A stretch of 64,000 bases of DNA from UBA10649 sp963755335 (GCA_963755335.1 CAVWJW010000008.1:496001-560000), one strand, 5' to 3'; counted from the first letter of the stretch, positions 45,735 through 55,816 are shown. Program-made: numbers and translations. The notes: a model not told the origin generated them from the letters alone.

Positions 45735-46754
45735 ATGTCGCAGGCGTCGGCGACGAAGGTCGCGGAGCGGGCTCCGTTCTGGGATCGCGTTCCGCGCGGC
45801 ATGATCACCGTCACGGTCGCCGTCGTCGGCCTGTTCATCCTCAGCGCCGTCATCGCGCCGTCCAGTGTCACCAAGGGCCCCCTGCTCGGCATGCTGCCGT
45901 TCGCCTCGGTCCTGGCGATCGTCGCCTTGGGCCAGACACTTGTGGTGCAGCAGGGCGGCATCGACCTGTCGGTCCCCGGTGCGGTGTCACTGACGGTCGT
46001 CATCGCCACCCATCAGGCCGCGGGCGACGACTCCAAGCTCCTCAAGGCCGTGCTCATCGCCCTGGTCGTCCTGCTGATCGCCGGCACCCTCAATGGCCTG
46101 GTCATCGGCCGGCTGGGGCTCAACCCGATCATCGCCACGCTTGGCATGAACGCCCTGCTGTATGCCGTCGTGCTGTGGCTGTCCGGCGGCATCCCGCGCC
46201 AGACCACTGACCTGCTCGCGAAGATCTCGGCAGGCATCAGCTTCGGCATCCCGAATGCCGTCTACTTCGCCGTTGCCGCCACGGCCATCGTCACCGTCGC
46301 GGTCAAGAAGACCGTCGCCGGCAGGCGCTTCGAGGCGGTCGGGGCCAACCCCGTCGCGGCGTGGGCAGCAGGCCTGCGCGTCCGGCGTCATCGCACAGGT
46401 GCCTACGTGTGGGCAATGGTCCTGTACTGGCTCGCCGGCTGCCTGCTCGCGGGCATCCTGAACAAGCCGACGGCCTACCAGGGCGACTCGTACCTCCTCC
46501 CGTCCGTTGCTGCGGTCGTCCTCGGCGGAACCTCGCTGCTCGGCGGTCGCGGCTTCCCCATCGCCACCGCTCTGGCGGCGTTGTTCTTGTCCCAGCTCGA
46601 TTCGTTCGTGCTGGCTCTCGGCGTCTCCTTCGCCGCTCGCACCCTGGTCGAGGCGTTCGCCCTGGCCATCGGTGTCGCGCTCTACACCGTCGACTGGAAG
46701 GGAATTCGCAACCGCGTCTTCGGTGAGAAACGAACAATCGAGGCGACTACCTAG
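45735..46754 (+). CDS. Ribose-type ABC transporter permease
   Basis: 339-residue inner membrane subunit of the RbsC/CUT2 family with eight to ten helices. Family motifs: ALGQTLVVQQGGIDLSVPGAV (about 69-89), NPIIATLGMNALLYAVV, and AAVVLGGTSLLGGRG near the C-terminus. It forms half of the pore for a sugar, polyol or similar small hydroxylated solute. GGGAGGCGG precedes the ATG. The lipoprotein gene follows after 108 bases. It is one of two permeases in the locus; the second is fused to the ATPase. Confidence 0.9.
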   Translation: MSQASATKVAERAPFWDRVPRGMITVTVAVVGLFILSAVIAPSSVTKGPLLGMLPFASVLAIVALGQTLVVQQGGIDLSVPGAVSLTVVIATHQAAGDDSKLLKAVLIALVVLLIAGTLNGLVIGRLGLNPIIATLGMNALLYAVVLWLSGGIPRQTTDLLAKISAGISFGIPNAVYFAVAATAIVTVAVKKTVAGRRFEAVGANPVAAWAAGLRVRRHRTGAYVWAMVLYWLAGCLLAGILNKPTAYQGDSYLLPSVAAVVLGGTSLLGGRGFPIATALAALFLSQLDSFVLALGVSFAARTLVEAFALAIGVALYTVDWKGIRNRVFGEKRTIEATT

Positions 46755-46862
46755 TCGCCTCGCCCCGGCGCCTCGGCGCCACGCACGTCCATCCTCGGAT
46801 TTCCGGTGAGTACATCGGGAAAGTGCGGCGTAGGTGCCGCCCCAACAAGAAGGGAAGAACAG

Positions 46863-48074
46863 ATGACACGCTCGCGTTACGGCGTCATCTTGGTCGCAAG
46901 TGTTGGAGCAGCAGCTCTCGCGCTGACCAGTTGCAGCAGTTCAACCACATCTTCGGAATCGACCTCGGCCGCAGCGGCCGCGACCTCGGCTGCAGCAGCA
47001 GCCTCCTCGGCCGCGCCTGCCGCATCGTCGGCAGCGGCGTCTGCAGCAGGTTCAGCGGCGGCCTCCGCCGCGGGGTCGGCAGCGGCCTCCGGTGGCGTTC
47101 CCTCGTGGTGCGGTCCCGACCCGATCACCCTCGGCTTCGCCGACGGCTTCGGCGGCAACTCCTGGCGCCTGGTCACCACGGCCTCGGGCAAGGACGAGGC
47201 GGCCAAGTGCCCCAGCGTCAAGGACCTGATCTACACCGACGGCCAGGGCGATCTCCAGAAGTCGATCTCTGACATCCAGGGCATGGTGGCCAAGGGCGTC
47301 AACGCCCTCGTCGTGTTCCCGGACGCCAGCGAGGCGATCCTGCCGACGCTGAAGGAGGCCTTCGACGCGGGTGTCGTCACGGTTCCCTACCGCGTGTTCC
47401 CCGGTGGCAAGGACGGCGTGGACTACACCAAGTTCATCGCCCTTGACGCGGCCAACGACGGGCACAACTACGCCGACTTCTTCAAGAAGGCACTGCCGGA
47501 CGGCGGCAACATCCTCGTGCTGAGCGGCCCGAAGGGCAACAGCCAGGGCACGCTCATGGCTGAGGAGCTGCGCAAGGAGCTCGGCGCCGACGGCAAGTAC
47601 AAGTTCATCGGCGAGTCGCCCTTCGAGGTCACCAACTGGGATCCGGCCCTGAGCCAGAAGGTGCTCACGGCCGCCATCGCCAAGTACCCGCAGATCGACG
47701 GCATCGCCTCGGACTTCGGTCCCTCGCTCGTCGGCGCGCTGCCCGAGTTCACCAAGGCCGGCAAGAAGATCCCGGTACTGGCCACCTCGGACGGCAACGT
47801 CCTCGGCTGCTTCTGGGAGGACCAGAAGGCTGCGGGCAACGAGTTCCCGATGTTCACGGTGCAGACGGGCAACGACCACGCCCGCACCGCGATCGACTAC
47901 GCGGTGGCCGTGGCCACCAAGGGAACGGTTCCGACAACCACCGCGCACCAGCACCAGATCTTCGAGGACTCGCTCGACCCGAGCAAGCCCGTGCAGTGCC
48001 GCAAGGACCTGCCTGGTGACATCTACCTGTCCGCCCAGCTCTCGGCTGAGGATCAGGCAGCACTGATGAAGTAA
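46863..48074 (+). CDS. Substrate-binding lipoprotein of the ABC importer
   Basis: 403-residue periplasmic-type sugar-binding protein (peripla_BP_4). The signal has the lipobox LTSC at about 18-21, so it is lipid-anchored outside. A low-complexity Ala/Ser/Gly linker covers about 25-78. The binding domain follows: LGFADGFGGNSWRLVTTASGK, ISDIQGMVAKGVNALVVFP, NILVLSGPKGNSQGTLMAEELRK, and LATSDGNVLG. ATG 46863 with AAGGGAAG upstream was chosen; an in-frame GTG at 46806 lies before it. A 15-base hairpin follows the stop. Confidence 0.9.
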   Translation: MTRSRYGVILVASVGAAALALTSCSSSTTSSESTSAAAAATSAAAAASSAAPAASSAAASAAGSAAASAAGSAAASGGVPSWCGPDPITLGFADGFGGNSWRLVTTASGKDEAAKCPSVKDLIYTDGQGDLQKSISDIQGMVAKGVNALVVFPDASEAILPTLKEAFDAGVVTVPYRVFPGGKDGVDYTKFIALDAANDGHNYADFFKKALPDGGNILVLSGPKGNSQGTLMAEELRKELGADGKYKFIGESPFEVTNWDPALSQKVLTAAIAKYPQIDGIASDFGPSLVGALPEFTKAGKKIPVLATSDGNVLGCFWEDQKAAGNEFPMFTVQTGNDHARTAIDYAVAVATKGTVPTTTAHQHQIFEDSLDPSKPVQCRKDLPGDIYLSAQLSAEDQAALMK

Positions 48075-48085
48075 CACCGGAACGA

Positions 48086-48120
48086 GTGGGTGGCCGCGGA
48101 GTCCTTCCGCGGCCACCCAC
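48086..48120 (+). terminator. Intra-operon hairpin after the lipoprotein gene
   Basis: Perfect 15-base arms (48086-48100 and 48106-48120), loop GTCCT, 11 bases after the stop. No T-run. As no promoter is obvious before the ATPase gene, it may be a partial terminator or a 3' RNA stabiliser that keeps the binding protein more abundant than the ATPase. Confidence 0.7.
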
Positions 48121-48170
48121 GATCCGGTGCAAGGCAATTCCGATTCCTGCCCGAGGGAACAGGTGGACTG

Positions 48171-50670
48171 GTGAGCGAGAACACCGCGACGATGGTGGCG
48201 ACCGAGGCGACGATGGTCCTCTCCGGGATCTCGAAGTACTACGCCGGCGTTGCTGCACTCAACGACGTGTCCTTCGACGTGCGTCCGGGAGAGGTGCACG
48301 CGCTCCTCGGCGAGAACGGCGCGGGCAAGTCCACCCTCATGAACGTCGCATCGGGCACGACCCAGCCCGACGCAGGCACCATCTCGTTCGGCGGCGAGGA
48401 CATCGCCACGCTCACGCCGCATCTGGCCACCGCGCTCGGGATCGCGATCGTCCACCAGCATCCGGCGGTGCTCGAAGACCTCACGGTCGCCGAGAACATC
48501 CGTCTCGCGGTCCCCGGCGAGTTCCTCAGCGGCGCAGGCTCGCGCAAGCAGGCCATGCGCGAGATGCTCGACGACGTCGGCTCGACGGCCCACCTCGAGG
48601 ACCGGGTGGGCAATCTGAGCATCGCGCAGAAGCATCTGCTCGAGCTCGCCAAGGCGCTTGTCATGAAGCCCAAGGTCCTCATCCTGGACGAGCCGACGGC
48701 CCCACTGGGCCAGGCCTCGGTCGACCTCCTCTTCGAGCGCGTCCGGACGGCCGCGGCGGCCGGCACCGCCATCGTCTACATCACGCATCGCCTGGCCGAG
48801 ATCAGGCTCATCGCCCAACGGGTGACCGTCCTCCGCGACGGCAAGTACCGCGGTACATCGAACGTCGAGGACGTCACGGACGAGCAGCTGCTGTCGTGGA
48901 TCGTCGGACGGCAGCTCGATTCCACCTTCCCGCCGAAGCACCTCGCGAGGGAGGGCGCCGGCCAGTTCCTGTCCATCACCGGCCTGACCGGGCGACGGGT
49001 TCACCGACATCAGCGTGAGCGCGCAGACGGGCGAGATCGTCGGCGTGGCCGGCGTCGTCGGCAACGGTCAGAGCGAGTTCATGGCGGCCCTGGCCGGACT
49101 CGCCCGCTTCGATGGCGAGGTGCGGATCCACTCGGAGCCCCGGTCGGCCAAGGACCAGCGCGCACGGGCGGCCTACATGCCGGCGGATCGGCACCGTGAG
49201 GGCCTGATGATGACCCTGTCGGTCCGTGAGAACGCCGCTCTGGTCGCGCTTCGTCGCTTCACCACGTCCATCTTCGTCAGCACCAGGTCCGAGGTCGACG
49301 AGGTCGGCCGCGAGCTGACCGAACTCGCTGTCAAGGCGCCGAACATGGACACCAACGTCGCCTCCCTCTCCGGCGGGAACCAGCAGAAGGTCGTGATGGC
49401 GAGGGCACTCCTGTCGGAGCCGTCGATCGTCATCGCCGACGAGCCCACGCAGGGTGTCGACGTCGGAGCCCGTGCCGAGATCTACCGCATCCTCCGGGAG
49501 GTGGCCGAGGACGGAACTCCGGTGATCGTGAACTCGTCCGACGCCAAGGAGCTGGAGGGCCTGTGCGACCGGGTGATCGTGATGTCGCGCGGTCGCATGG
49601 TCAAGGAGCTCGCCGGTGACGAGGTCACCGAGGAGCGCATCGTCTCGGCTGCCGTCAGCGCCACCGGCCACTCGGCGAAGGGGGAGGGCGCGAAGGTCGC
49701 CCGCTCGAGCAGGGTCAAGCGGTTCCTGCAGGGCGACTACTCACCCGTGCTGATCCTCGCCATCGTCATCGTCGCGCTAGGCGCATACGTTTTCAGCCAG
49801 AACGATCGCTACTTCACCGCGTTCAACATCACCGCGATCCAAGGGCTTGTCGCGGCACTGGGCTTCATCGCGATGGGCCAGACCATCGCCCTCATGGGCG
49901 GCGGCATCGACCTGTCGGTCGGGCCGCTGGCTGGCTTCCTCGTCGTGATCGCCTCGTTCTTCGTCGTCAGCGACGCACCGTTCAGCCAGATCCTCCTGGG
50001 CATCGTGCTCATGCTGATCGCCGCGCTGATCACCGGTGCGATCAACGGCTTCCTCATCCGCTTCGGCAGGTTCACGCCAGTGGCGGCGACCCTTGCCGTC
50101 TACATCGGCCTCCAGGGCCTCAGCTTCGTACTGCGTGACGGGCCTGACGGGATCATCAACGCGTCGATCACCGGAGCCATCAAGACGAAGATCGGCCCCT
50201 TCCCGGTGGCCTTCATCGTCCTCGTGTTGTTCGCCTTCGCCCTCGAGTTCGCCCTCCGCTACAGCCGCTGGGGCCTGGCCCTTCGCGCCGTCGGGTCGAA
50301 CGAGGAGGCGGCTCGACGGGTGGGCGTGCGGGTGAACCGCACCGTCATGCTGCAGTACCTGGCGGTGTCGTCATGCGTCTTCATCGGCGGCCTCATGCTG
50401 ATGGCGCAGATCGGCATCGGCGATCCGTCGCAGGGCGCCAACTTCACGCTGACGTCCATCACGGCCGTGGTGCTCGGCGGCACGAGCCTGCTCGGAGGTC
50501 GCGGCACGTTCATCGGCACCCTGCTCGGCGCCGGCCTGATCATCCAGGTCCTCAATGCGACGACCTTCCTCGGCCTGGATCAGTGGTCCACCTACTTCTT
50601 CCAGGGAATCCTCATCGTCGTCGCGGCGATCGTCTACAGCCAGGTGCGCGGCAAGCGCGCCGTCGTCTAG
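48171..50670 (+). CDS. Ribose-type ABC ATPase fused to permease (one frameshift)
   Basis: About 832 residues after correction: two RbsA-like nucleotide-binding domains, then an RbsC-like permease. NBD1 has Walker A GENGAGKST, a degenerate signature LSIAQKHLLE and Walker B ILDEP. NBD2 has the degenerate Walker A VVGNGQSEF typical of RbsA, signature LSGGNQQK and VIADEPTQGVDVG. The membrane part starts near VLILAIVIVALGAYVF and contains LGFIAMGQTIALMGGGIDLSVG and VVLGGTSLLGGRG. An extra G in GGG (48990-48992) breaks the frame; removing it gives TGDGFTDISV. In the usual systems these are separate genes. GTG start. Confidence 0.85.
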
Positions 50671-50695
50671 GTCACATCCGGAGAGGAAGCAGCAC

Positions 50696-51757
50696 ATGCT
50701 GGCAGCACGTTTCTACGGTGCCAAGGACATTCGCATCGAGGAGGTCGACGTTCCGACCATCAAGGCGTCCGACGACGTTCTCGTCGAGATCGCCTACTGC
50801 GGCATTTGCGGCACCGATCTGCACGAGTACCTGGTCGGGCCGATCGTCACGCCGATGTCCCCGCACCCCCTGACGGGTGCAACCCTCCCGCAGACGCTGG
50901 GCCACGAGTTTTCCGCGAGGGTGGTGGAGATCGGCTCCGACGTGCATGACGTGAAGGTGGGCGACCGGGTGTCGATCTGCCCGATCATCACGTGCGGCCG
51001 CTGCTACCACTGCCGTCGCGGCAATGGTCACCTGTGCGTGTCGATGGCCTGCACCGGCCTCAGCGCCGATACCGGTGCGCTCGCGAACTTCGCCGTCGTC
51101 AAGGAGTCGCAGCTGGCCGTCCTGCCGGACACTGTGTCCGACATCGAGGGTGCGCTGATCGAGCCCGCCGCCGTGGCGGCCTACGGCGTCGACTGGGCGG
51201 GAGTCACCGGTGGCGACATCGTGCTCGTCACGGGCGCGGGGCCGATCGGAGTCCTGTCGGCCATGTACGCGAGCGCGATCGGGGCGGCCACCGTGGTCAT
51301 CGCCGAGCCGAACCCGAACCGGGCCAGACTGGCGCAGGCCATGGACATCGGGCCCGTCGTCGATCCGACTCAGCCCGGCTTCGCCGAGCTCATCGCCGAG
51401 CTCACCGACGGCGTGGGCGTCGACCTTGCCGTGGAGTGCTCGGGCACGACGCCCGGCCTGACCACCGCCATCTCCAGCACGCGTGCTCGCGGCGAGGTCG
51501 TCCAGACCGGCCTGCATACCAAGCCGGCGACCGTGGACATGATGGAGGTGGCGAACCGAGAGATCAGCATCCGCGGCAGCTGGTGCTACAACCTCACCGA
51601 CTGGCCGCGCATCATCCGGCTCGTGGCCGCGGGCAAGTACCCGGTGGCCAAGGCCGTTACCACGACCATCCCCCTGACCGACGTCGTCACCAAGGGCTTC
51701 GACGTCCTGGTCGACCCGACGGGGGATCAGCTCAAGGTCCTCGTCCAGTCCGTATAG
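50696..51757 (+). CDS. Zinc alcohol dehydrogenase, (R,R)-butanediol-dehydrogenase-like
   Basis: 353-residue MDR enzyme. Catalytic zinc CGICGTDLHEY (about 36-46) and GHEF; structural zinc CGRCYHCRRGNGHLC complete; NAD fold VLVTGAGPIGVL. The LVGPIVTPMSPHPLTGATLPQTLGHEF insertion is very like 2,3-butanediol dehydrogenases. Butanediol dehydrogenase with an acetoin-type E1/E2 set downstream recalls butanediol/acetoin catabolism, though a longer or more substituted vicinal diol is also possible. ATG 50696 follows GGAGAGGAAG, 25 bases after the ABC fusion gene, so it belongs to the transporter operon. Confidence 0.88.
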   Translation: MLAARFYGAKDIRIEEVDVPTIKASDDVLVEIAYCGICGTDLHEYLVGPIVTPMSPHPLTGATLPQTLGHEFSARVVEIGSDVHDVKVGDRVSICPIITCGRCYHCRRGNGHLCVSMACTGLSADTGALANFAVVKESQLAVLPDTVSDIEGALIEPAAVAAYGVDWAGVTGGDIVLVTGAGPIGVLSAMYASAIGAATVVIAEPNPNRARLAQAMDIGPVVDPTQPGFAELIAELTDGVGVDLAVECSGTTPGLTTAISSTRARGEVVQTGLHTKPATVDMMEVANREISIRGSWCYNLTDWPRIIRLVAAGKYPVAKAVTTTIPLTDVVTKGFDVLVDPTGDQLKVLVQSV

Positions 51758-51782
51758 CCGCGCCGAGCCGGAGGAGACGCTC

Positions 51783-52325
51783 ATGGGAGCTGAACTGCAG
51801 CAGATCCATCACGCGGGCCTGATCGTCCGCGATCTCGATCGGTCGATCTACTTCTACCACGACATCCTCGGCCTGCCGTTCGCGAACGAGCCGACCCCGT
51901 GGTTCGAGGGCCCGGCGCTGGCGAAGGGCGTGGGCGTCCCGAGCGCGAAGCTGCGTCAGGTGTGCTTCTGGGTCGGGGACAAGTCGCAGATGGAGCTGAT
52001 CGAGTACTCCGAGCAGTTCACGCACAACGGCGGCCCGGTCCCCAACAACCACCGGGGAGCAGCGCACGTGTGCTTCAAGGTCGAGGACATCGTCGCCAAG
52101 AAGGCCGAGCTCGAGGGCAAGGGCGTGCACTTCTACTCGGACATCAACGTGGTGGACGAGGGGCCGTTGTCGGGCTGGCGGTGGTGCTACTTCAGCGACC
52201 CGGACGGCCTGGCCCTCGAACTCGTGGAGATCGCCTACTACAACCAGGCCGACCGCGAGCATGCCACTGCCGAGTACCTGGCCACCCGACCATCGTTGGC
52301 CGAGTGCGAAGCACGCAACCCCTGA
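51783..52325 (+). CDS. VOC-superfamily (glyoxalase-like) protein
   Basis: 180-residue protein with two betaalphabetabetabeta modules (IHHAGLIVRDLDRSIYFYHDILGLPF; AAHVCFKVEDIVAKKAELEGKGVHF, ending FSDPDGLALELVEI). Metal ligands typical of the family are His10, Glu of MELIEY, His of AHVCF and Glu of LELVE. Such enzymes act as glyoxalases, epimerases or dioxygenases; the activity here is not evident, although an epimerase or isomerase step would fit. GGAGG precedes the ATG. It follows the dehydrogenase by 25 bases and ends the transporter operon. Confidence 0.85.
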   Translation: MGAELQQIHHAGLIVRDLDRSIYFYHDILGLPFANEPTPWFEGPALAKGVGVPSAKLRQVCFWVGDKSQMELIEYSEQFTHNGGPVPNNHRGAAHVCFKVEDIVAKKAELEGKGVHFYSDINVVDEGPLSGWRWCYFSDPDGLALELVEIAYYNQADREHATAEYLATRPSLAECEARNP

Positions 52326-52387
52326 TCGTTCAGTAGCAACCAACGATTTGCCAGCACGGCCGTCCGATCGTTAATCTACACTGAACA
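52326..52387 (+). promoter_or_regulatory. Promoter flanked by inverted TNGTTCAGTA-type sites before the M24 gene
   Basis: TCGTTCAGTA (52326-52335) lies before a -35 TTGCCA (52348-52353), 17 bases, and a -10-like TTAATC/TAATCT (52371-52377). Inverted CTGAACA follows at 52381-52387. The layout repeats that at 40084-40146. Confidence 0.65.
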
Positions 52388-52420
52388 GAATGCCGGTCCG
52401 CATTCTGGAGGAGGGTACTG

Positions 52421-53820
52421 ATGGGGTCGCCCACGTACGGAAGCATGAATGTCGACTGGGAGAACCGCCTCGACATGGCGCGGCTGCGCGAGCAGCGCCT
52501 GGCGCGCCTCAACGACGCGTTGGCGGTGTCCGACCTCGGCTCCCTGCTGACCTTCGACTTCACCAACATCCGGTACATGACCGCGACCCACATCGGCACC
52601 TGGGCGATGGACAAGCTGATCCGCTTCGCGGTGCTGCCCACGCGGCGGGAGCCCGGTGCTGTGGGACTTCGGCTCGGCGGCCCGGCATCACCAGCTCACA
52701 ACCCGTGGCTGGACGAGGACTACGCCGCCTCGCACCCGACGCGGGACTGTCCGGCCACGAGCCGCATCACGGCGCGGTGAAGATCGGGGCGGGGCGCGGG
52801 CGGGCATCTCCACCCTGCGCGGCGACGTTCGGTCCGAAGGCGCGGTCGCGCCGAGGACGTGGCCGCGAAGGTCTACGACGTGCTCGCCGAGCACGGCCTG
52901 CAGAACGAGCCGGTCGGGGTCGACATCATCGAGATGCCGGTGCTGTTCGCGCATGCAGGCGCTCGGCCTCAACGTCGTCGACGGCCAGCAGGTGTTCCTC
53001 GAGGCGCGCCGGATCAAGACCGCCGACGAGATCGGCGCTGCTCACCCAGGCCTGCGTCGATGGTCGACGCGGCCTACGAGGAGCTCTACGAGTTCCTGCG
53101 CCCGGGCGTCCGCGAGAACGAGTGCGTCGGCCTGGTCGCCAAGACGCTGTACGACCTGGGCACCGAGTACGTCGAGGGCGTCAACGCCATCTCCGGCGAG
53201 CGCTGCTCGCCGCACCCGCACGTCTACAGCGACCGGATCATCCGACCCGGCGATCCGGCGTTCTTCGACATCCTGCACAGCTACAACGGCTACCGCACCT
53301 GCTACTACCGGACGTTCGCCGTCGGCAGCGCGTCCGCAGCGCAGCGCGACGCCTACACGATCTGCCGCGAGTACATGGACCGGGCGATCGAGACTGGTCA
53401 AGCCGGGCGTGACGACGGCCGACATCTGCGGCTGTGGCCGACCGCCGAGGAGTTCGGCTTCCCGACGAGGAGGCGGCGTTCGCACTGCAGTACGGCCACG
53501 GCGTCGGCCTGTCCATCTGGGAGCGCCCGATCTTCAGCCGCTCGTCTCGTTCGACGCCCCGGAGGTGCTCGAGGAGGGAATGGTGTTCGCCCTCGAGACG
53601 TACTGGCCGGCCAAGGACGGCTGGTCGGCCGCGCGCATCGAGGAGGAGGTCGTCGTGCGCAAGGACGGGTGCGAGGTCATCACGAAGTTCCCGGCCGAGG
53701 AGCTGCTCGTCGCGGGCAAGCGCTACTACACGACGGGCGGGCCGCTGAACACGCTGCGCGACTCGCAGTCGCACCGGAACACCTGCCACCCACGCCGAGT
53801 TCGCGAAGGACACCGAATGA
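52421..53820 (+). pseudogene. M24-family (creatinase/aminopeptidase-P-like) protein, heavily frameshifted
   Basis: Pita-bread-fold protein of about 460 residues if corrected. The N-terminal domain (MARLREQRLARLNDAL, FTNIRYMTATHIGTWAMDKLIRFAVLP) resembles creatinase- or DddP-like M24 proteins. The C-terminal domain keeps the first metal Asp (FFDILHS), His (QYGHGVGLSIWE) and two Glu (FALETYW, ARIEEEVVV). The second metal Asp is replaced in GYRTCYYRTFAVG, where Cys stands at that site. About a dozen indels lie between 52652 and 53790, yet every segment is family-like. The corrected end HAEFAKDTE overlaps the next ATG (ATGA). Function unknown; a non-peptidase hydrolase or lyase is plausible. Confidence 0.7.
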
Positions 53821-54818
53821 CACGAGACCGCAACGGTCGGCGACCGATGACCTGAAGGCCTGGTACGAGCAGATGGCGGTGATCCGCGGCACGGAGAAGG
53901 CCGCGTACGACCTCTTCATGACCGGCCTCGTCAAGGGCACCACCCACCTCGCGGCCGGCCACGAGGCGGTCGCCGTCGGCACGAGCGCGGCCCTGAACCC
54001 GGACGACTACGTGTTCGCCACGTACCGCGGACACCATCACGCGATGGCCCGCGGGCTCTCGTCCGAGGCGTGCCTCGCCGAGCTGATGAGCAAGCGCACC
54101 GGGCTCCTCGCAGGGCAAGGGCGGCTCGATGCACCTGACCTACGCGCAGGGCAACATGCTGGGCTCCTACGCCATCGTCGGCTCGCACCTGCCGATGGCC
54201 GTCGGTGCCGCGTGGTCGGCGGTGCTTCGCGCAGTCCGGTCAGGTGTCCGTGGCGTTCTTCGGCGACGGTGCCACCAACATCGGCGCGTTCCACGAGGCG
54301 CTCAACCTGGCCGCCGTGTGGAAGCTCCCGGTGATCTTCGTCTGCGAGAACAACCTCTACATGGAGTACACCCCGATCAGCGCGGTCACCGCGGTGGAGC
54401 ATCCGGCGGCCGATCGCGCCGCGGCGTACGCGCTGCCGCCGCATCGTCATCGACGGCAACGACGTGGTCACGGTGCGGGACGAGGTGGCCAGGGCTGTCG
54501 CCAAGGCGCGTGCCGGCGACGGTCCCACCATCATCGAGTGCATGACCTACCGCCACTACGGCCACTCGCGGACCGACCCCGCGAAGTACCGGCCGGAGGG
54601 CGAGGTCGAGCAGTGGCTCATGCGCGATCCGCTGAAGGTCCTGCGCGGACACCTCGTCGAGCTGGGGCATCCCCGAAGACGAGATCGAGCAGATCGAGGC
54701 GAATGCGCAGCGCATCGTCACCGACGCGATCGAGGCGGCGAAGACCGCCCCGCTGAGCGATCCGTCGGAGGCGTTCACCGATGTCTGGGCCGATGGAGGG
54801 TCGCAATGGCGGAACTGA
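53817..54818 (+). pseudogene. 2-Oxoacid (acetoin/pyruvate-type) dehydrogenase E1 alpha, frameshifted
   Basis: About 332 residues if corrected. TPP-dependent E1 alpha: LKAWYEQMAVIRGTEKAAY, HLAAGHEAVAVGTSAAL, YRGHHHAMARG, the TPP/Mg motif FFGDGATNIGAFHEALNLAAVWKLPVIFVCENN, and the phosphorylation-loop-like MTYRHYGHSRTDPAKYR. Five indels near 53838, 54113, 54224, 54438 and 54665. With E1 beta it decarboxylates a 2-oxoacid or cleaves acetoin and passes the acyl group to lipoyl-E2. The start overlaps the M24 stop, and the end overlaps E1 beta by 13 bases. The intact motifs suggest sequencing errors. Confidence 0.75.
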
Positions 54819-55790
54819 TCACCTACCGGGACGCGGTCTCCGAGGGCATCGCGCGCGAGATGCGTCGTGACCCTTCGGTCGTCTGCCTCGGCGAGGACAT
54901 CGGGGCAGCCGGCGGTGTCTTCAAGACCGCGCAGGGCCTGTTCGACGAGTTCGGCCCGACACGGGTCTGGGACACCCCGATCACCGAGCAGGCGATCGTC
55001 GGCGCGGCGATGGGCGCGGCGATGACCGGGGTGCGTCCGGTCGCGGAGATCATGTTCTCCGACTTCCTGGCCTGCTGCTGGGACTACATCGCCAACGAGA
55101 TGCCCAAGGTCCGGTACATGACCGGCGGGCAGGTGACGGTGCCGCTCGTCGTGCGCACGGCGAACGGCGGCGGACTCGGCTTCGGTGCGCAGCACTCGCA
55201 GGCGGTCGAGAACTGGGCGCTCACCGTTCCCGGTCTCGAAGATCGCCGCACCATCGACGCCTGCCGACGTCGTCGGGCCTGATGGCCAGCGCCGATCCGC
55301 AGCGATGACCCGGTCGTCTTCTTCGAGCACAAGGGGCTGTTCGCCACCAAGGGCGAGCCGGCTCCGGAGGGGCACGTCGTCCCGTTCGGCCAGGCCAACG
55401 TCGTGCGGGCCGGCAGCGACATCACCCTCGTCGGGCTGGCGTGGTCGATGCCCGTCATCGTCGAGGCCGCCGAGCAGCTGGCCAGCCTGGGCATCTCGGC
55501 GGAGGTCATCGACCTGCGCATGCCTCGTGCCGCTCGACGTCGCGACGGTCCTGGCCAGCGTCGCCAAGACCAGCCGGATGCTCATCGTCGAGGAGAACCC
55601 GTACCAGGGCGGCTGGGGCGGCACGCTCGCCTCGATCGTCGCGGACGAGGGCTTCTACGATCTCGACGCGCCGGTGAAGCGGCTGGCGGCGGCATCGGTG
55701 CCCCTTCCGTTCGCAACACACCTCGAGGACGAAGTGCTGCCGTCCGTCGCCAAGGCGGTGGCCACCGCGGTGGCCATGGTCAACGACTAG
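54806..55790 (+). pseudogene. 2-Oxoacid (acetoin/pyruvate-type) dehydrogenase E1 beta, frameshifted
   Basis: About 326 residues if corrected. E1 beta features: LITYRDAVSEGIAREMRRDPSVVCLGEDIG, TPITEQAIVGAAMGAAMTGVRPVAEIMFSDF, GGGLGFGAQHSQAVENWALTVPGL, then VVFFEHKGLF and VEENPYQGGWGGTLASIV. Four indels near 55237, 55270, 55298 and 55522. Partner of E1 alpha in TPP chemistry. It starts inside the end of E1 alpha and is followed by E2 after 26 bases. Sequence alone cannot separate acetoin from branched or other 2-oxoacid substrates. Confidence 0.75.
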
Positions 55791-55816
55791 CCGCACCAAG
55801 ACCGAGGAGAGCGACC

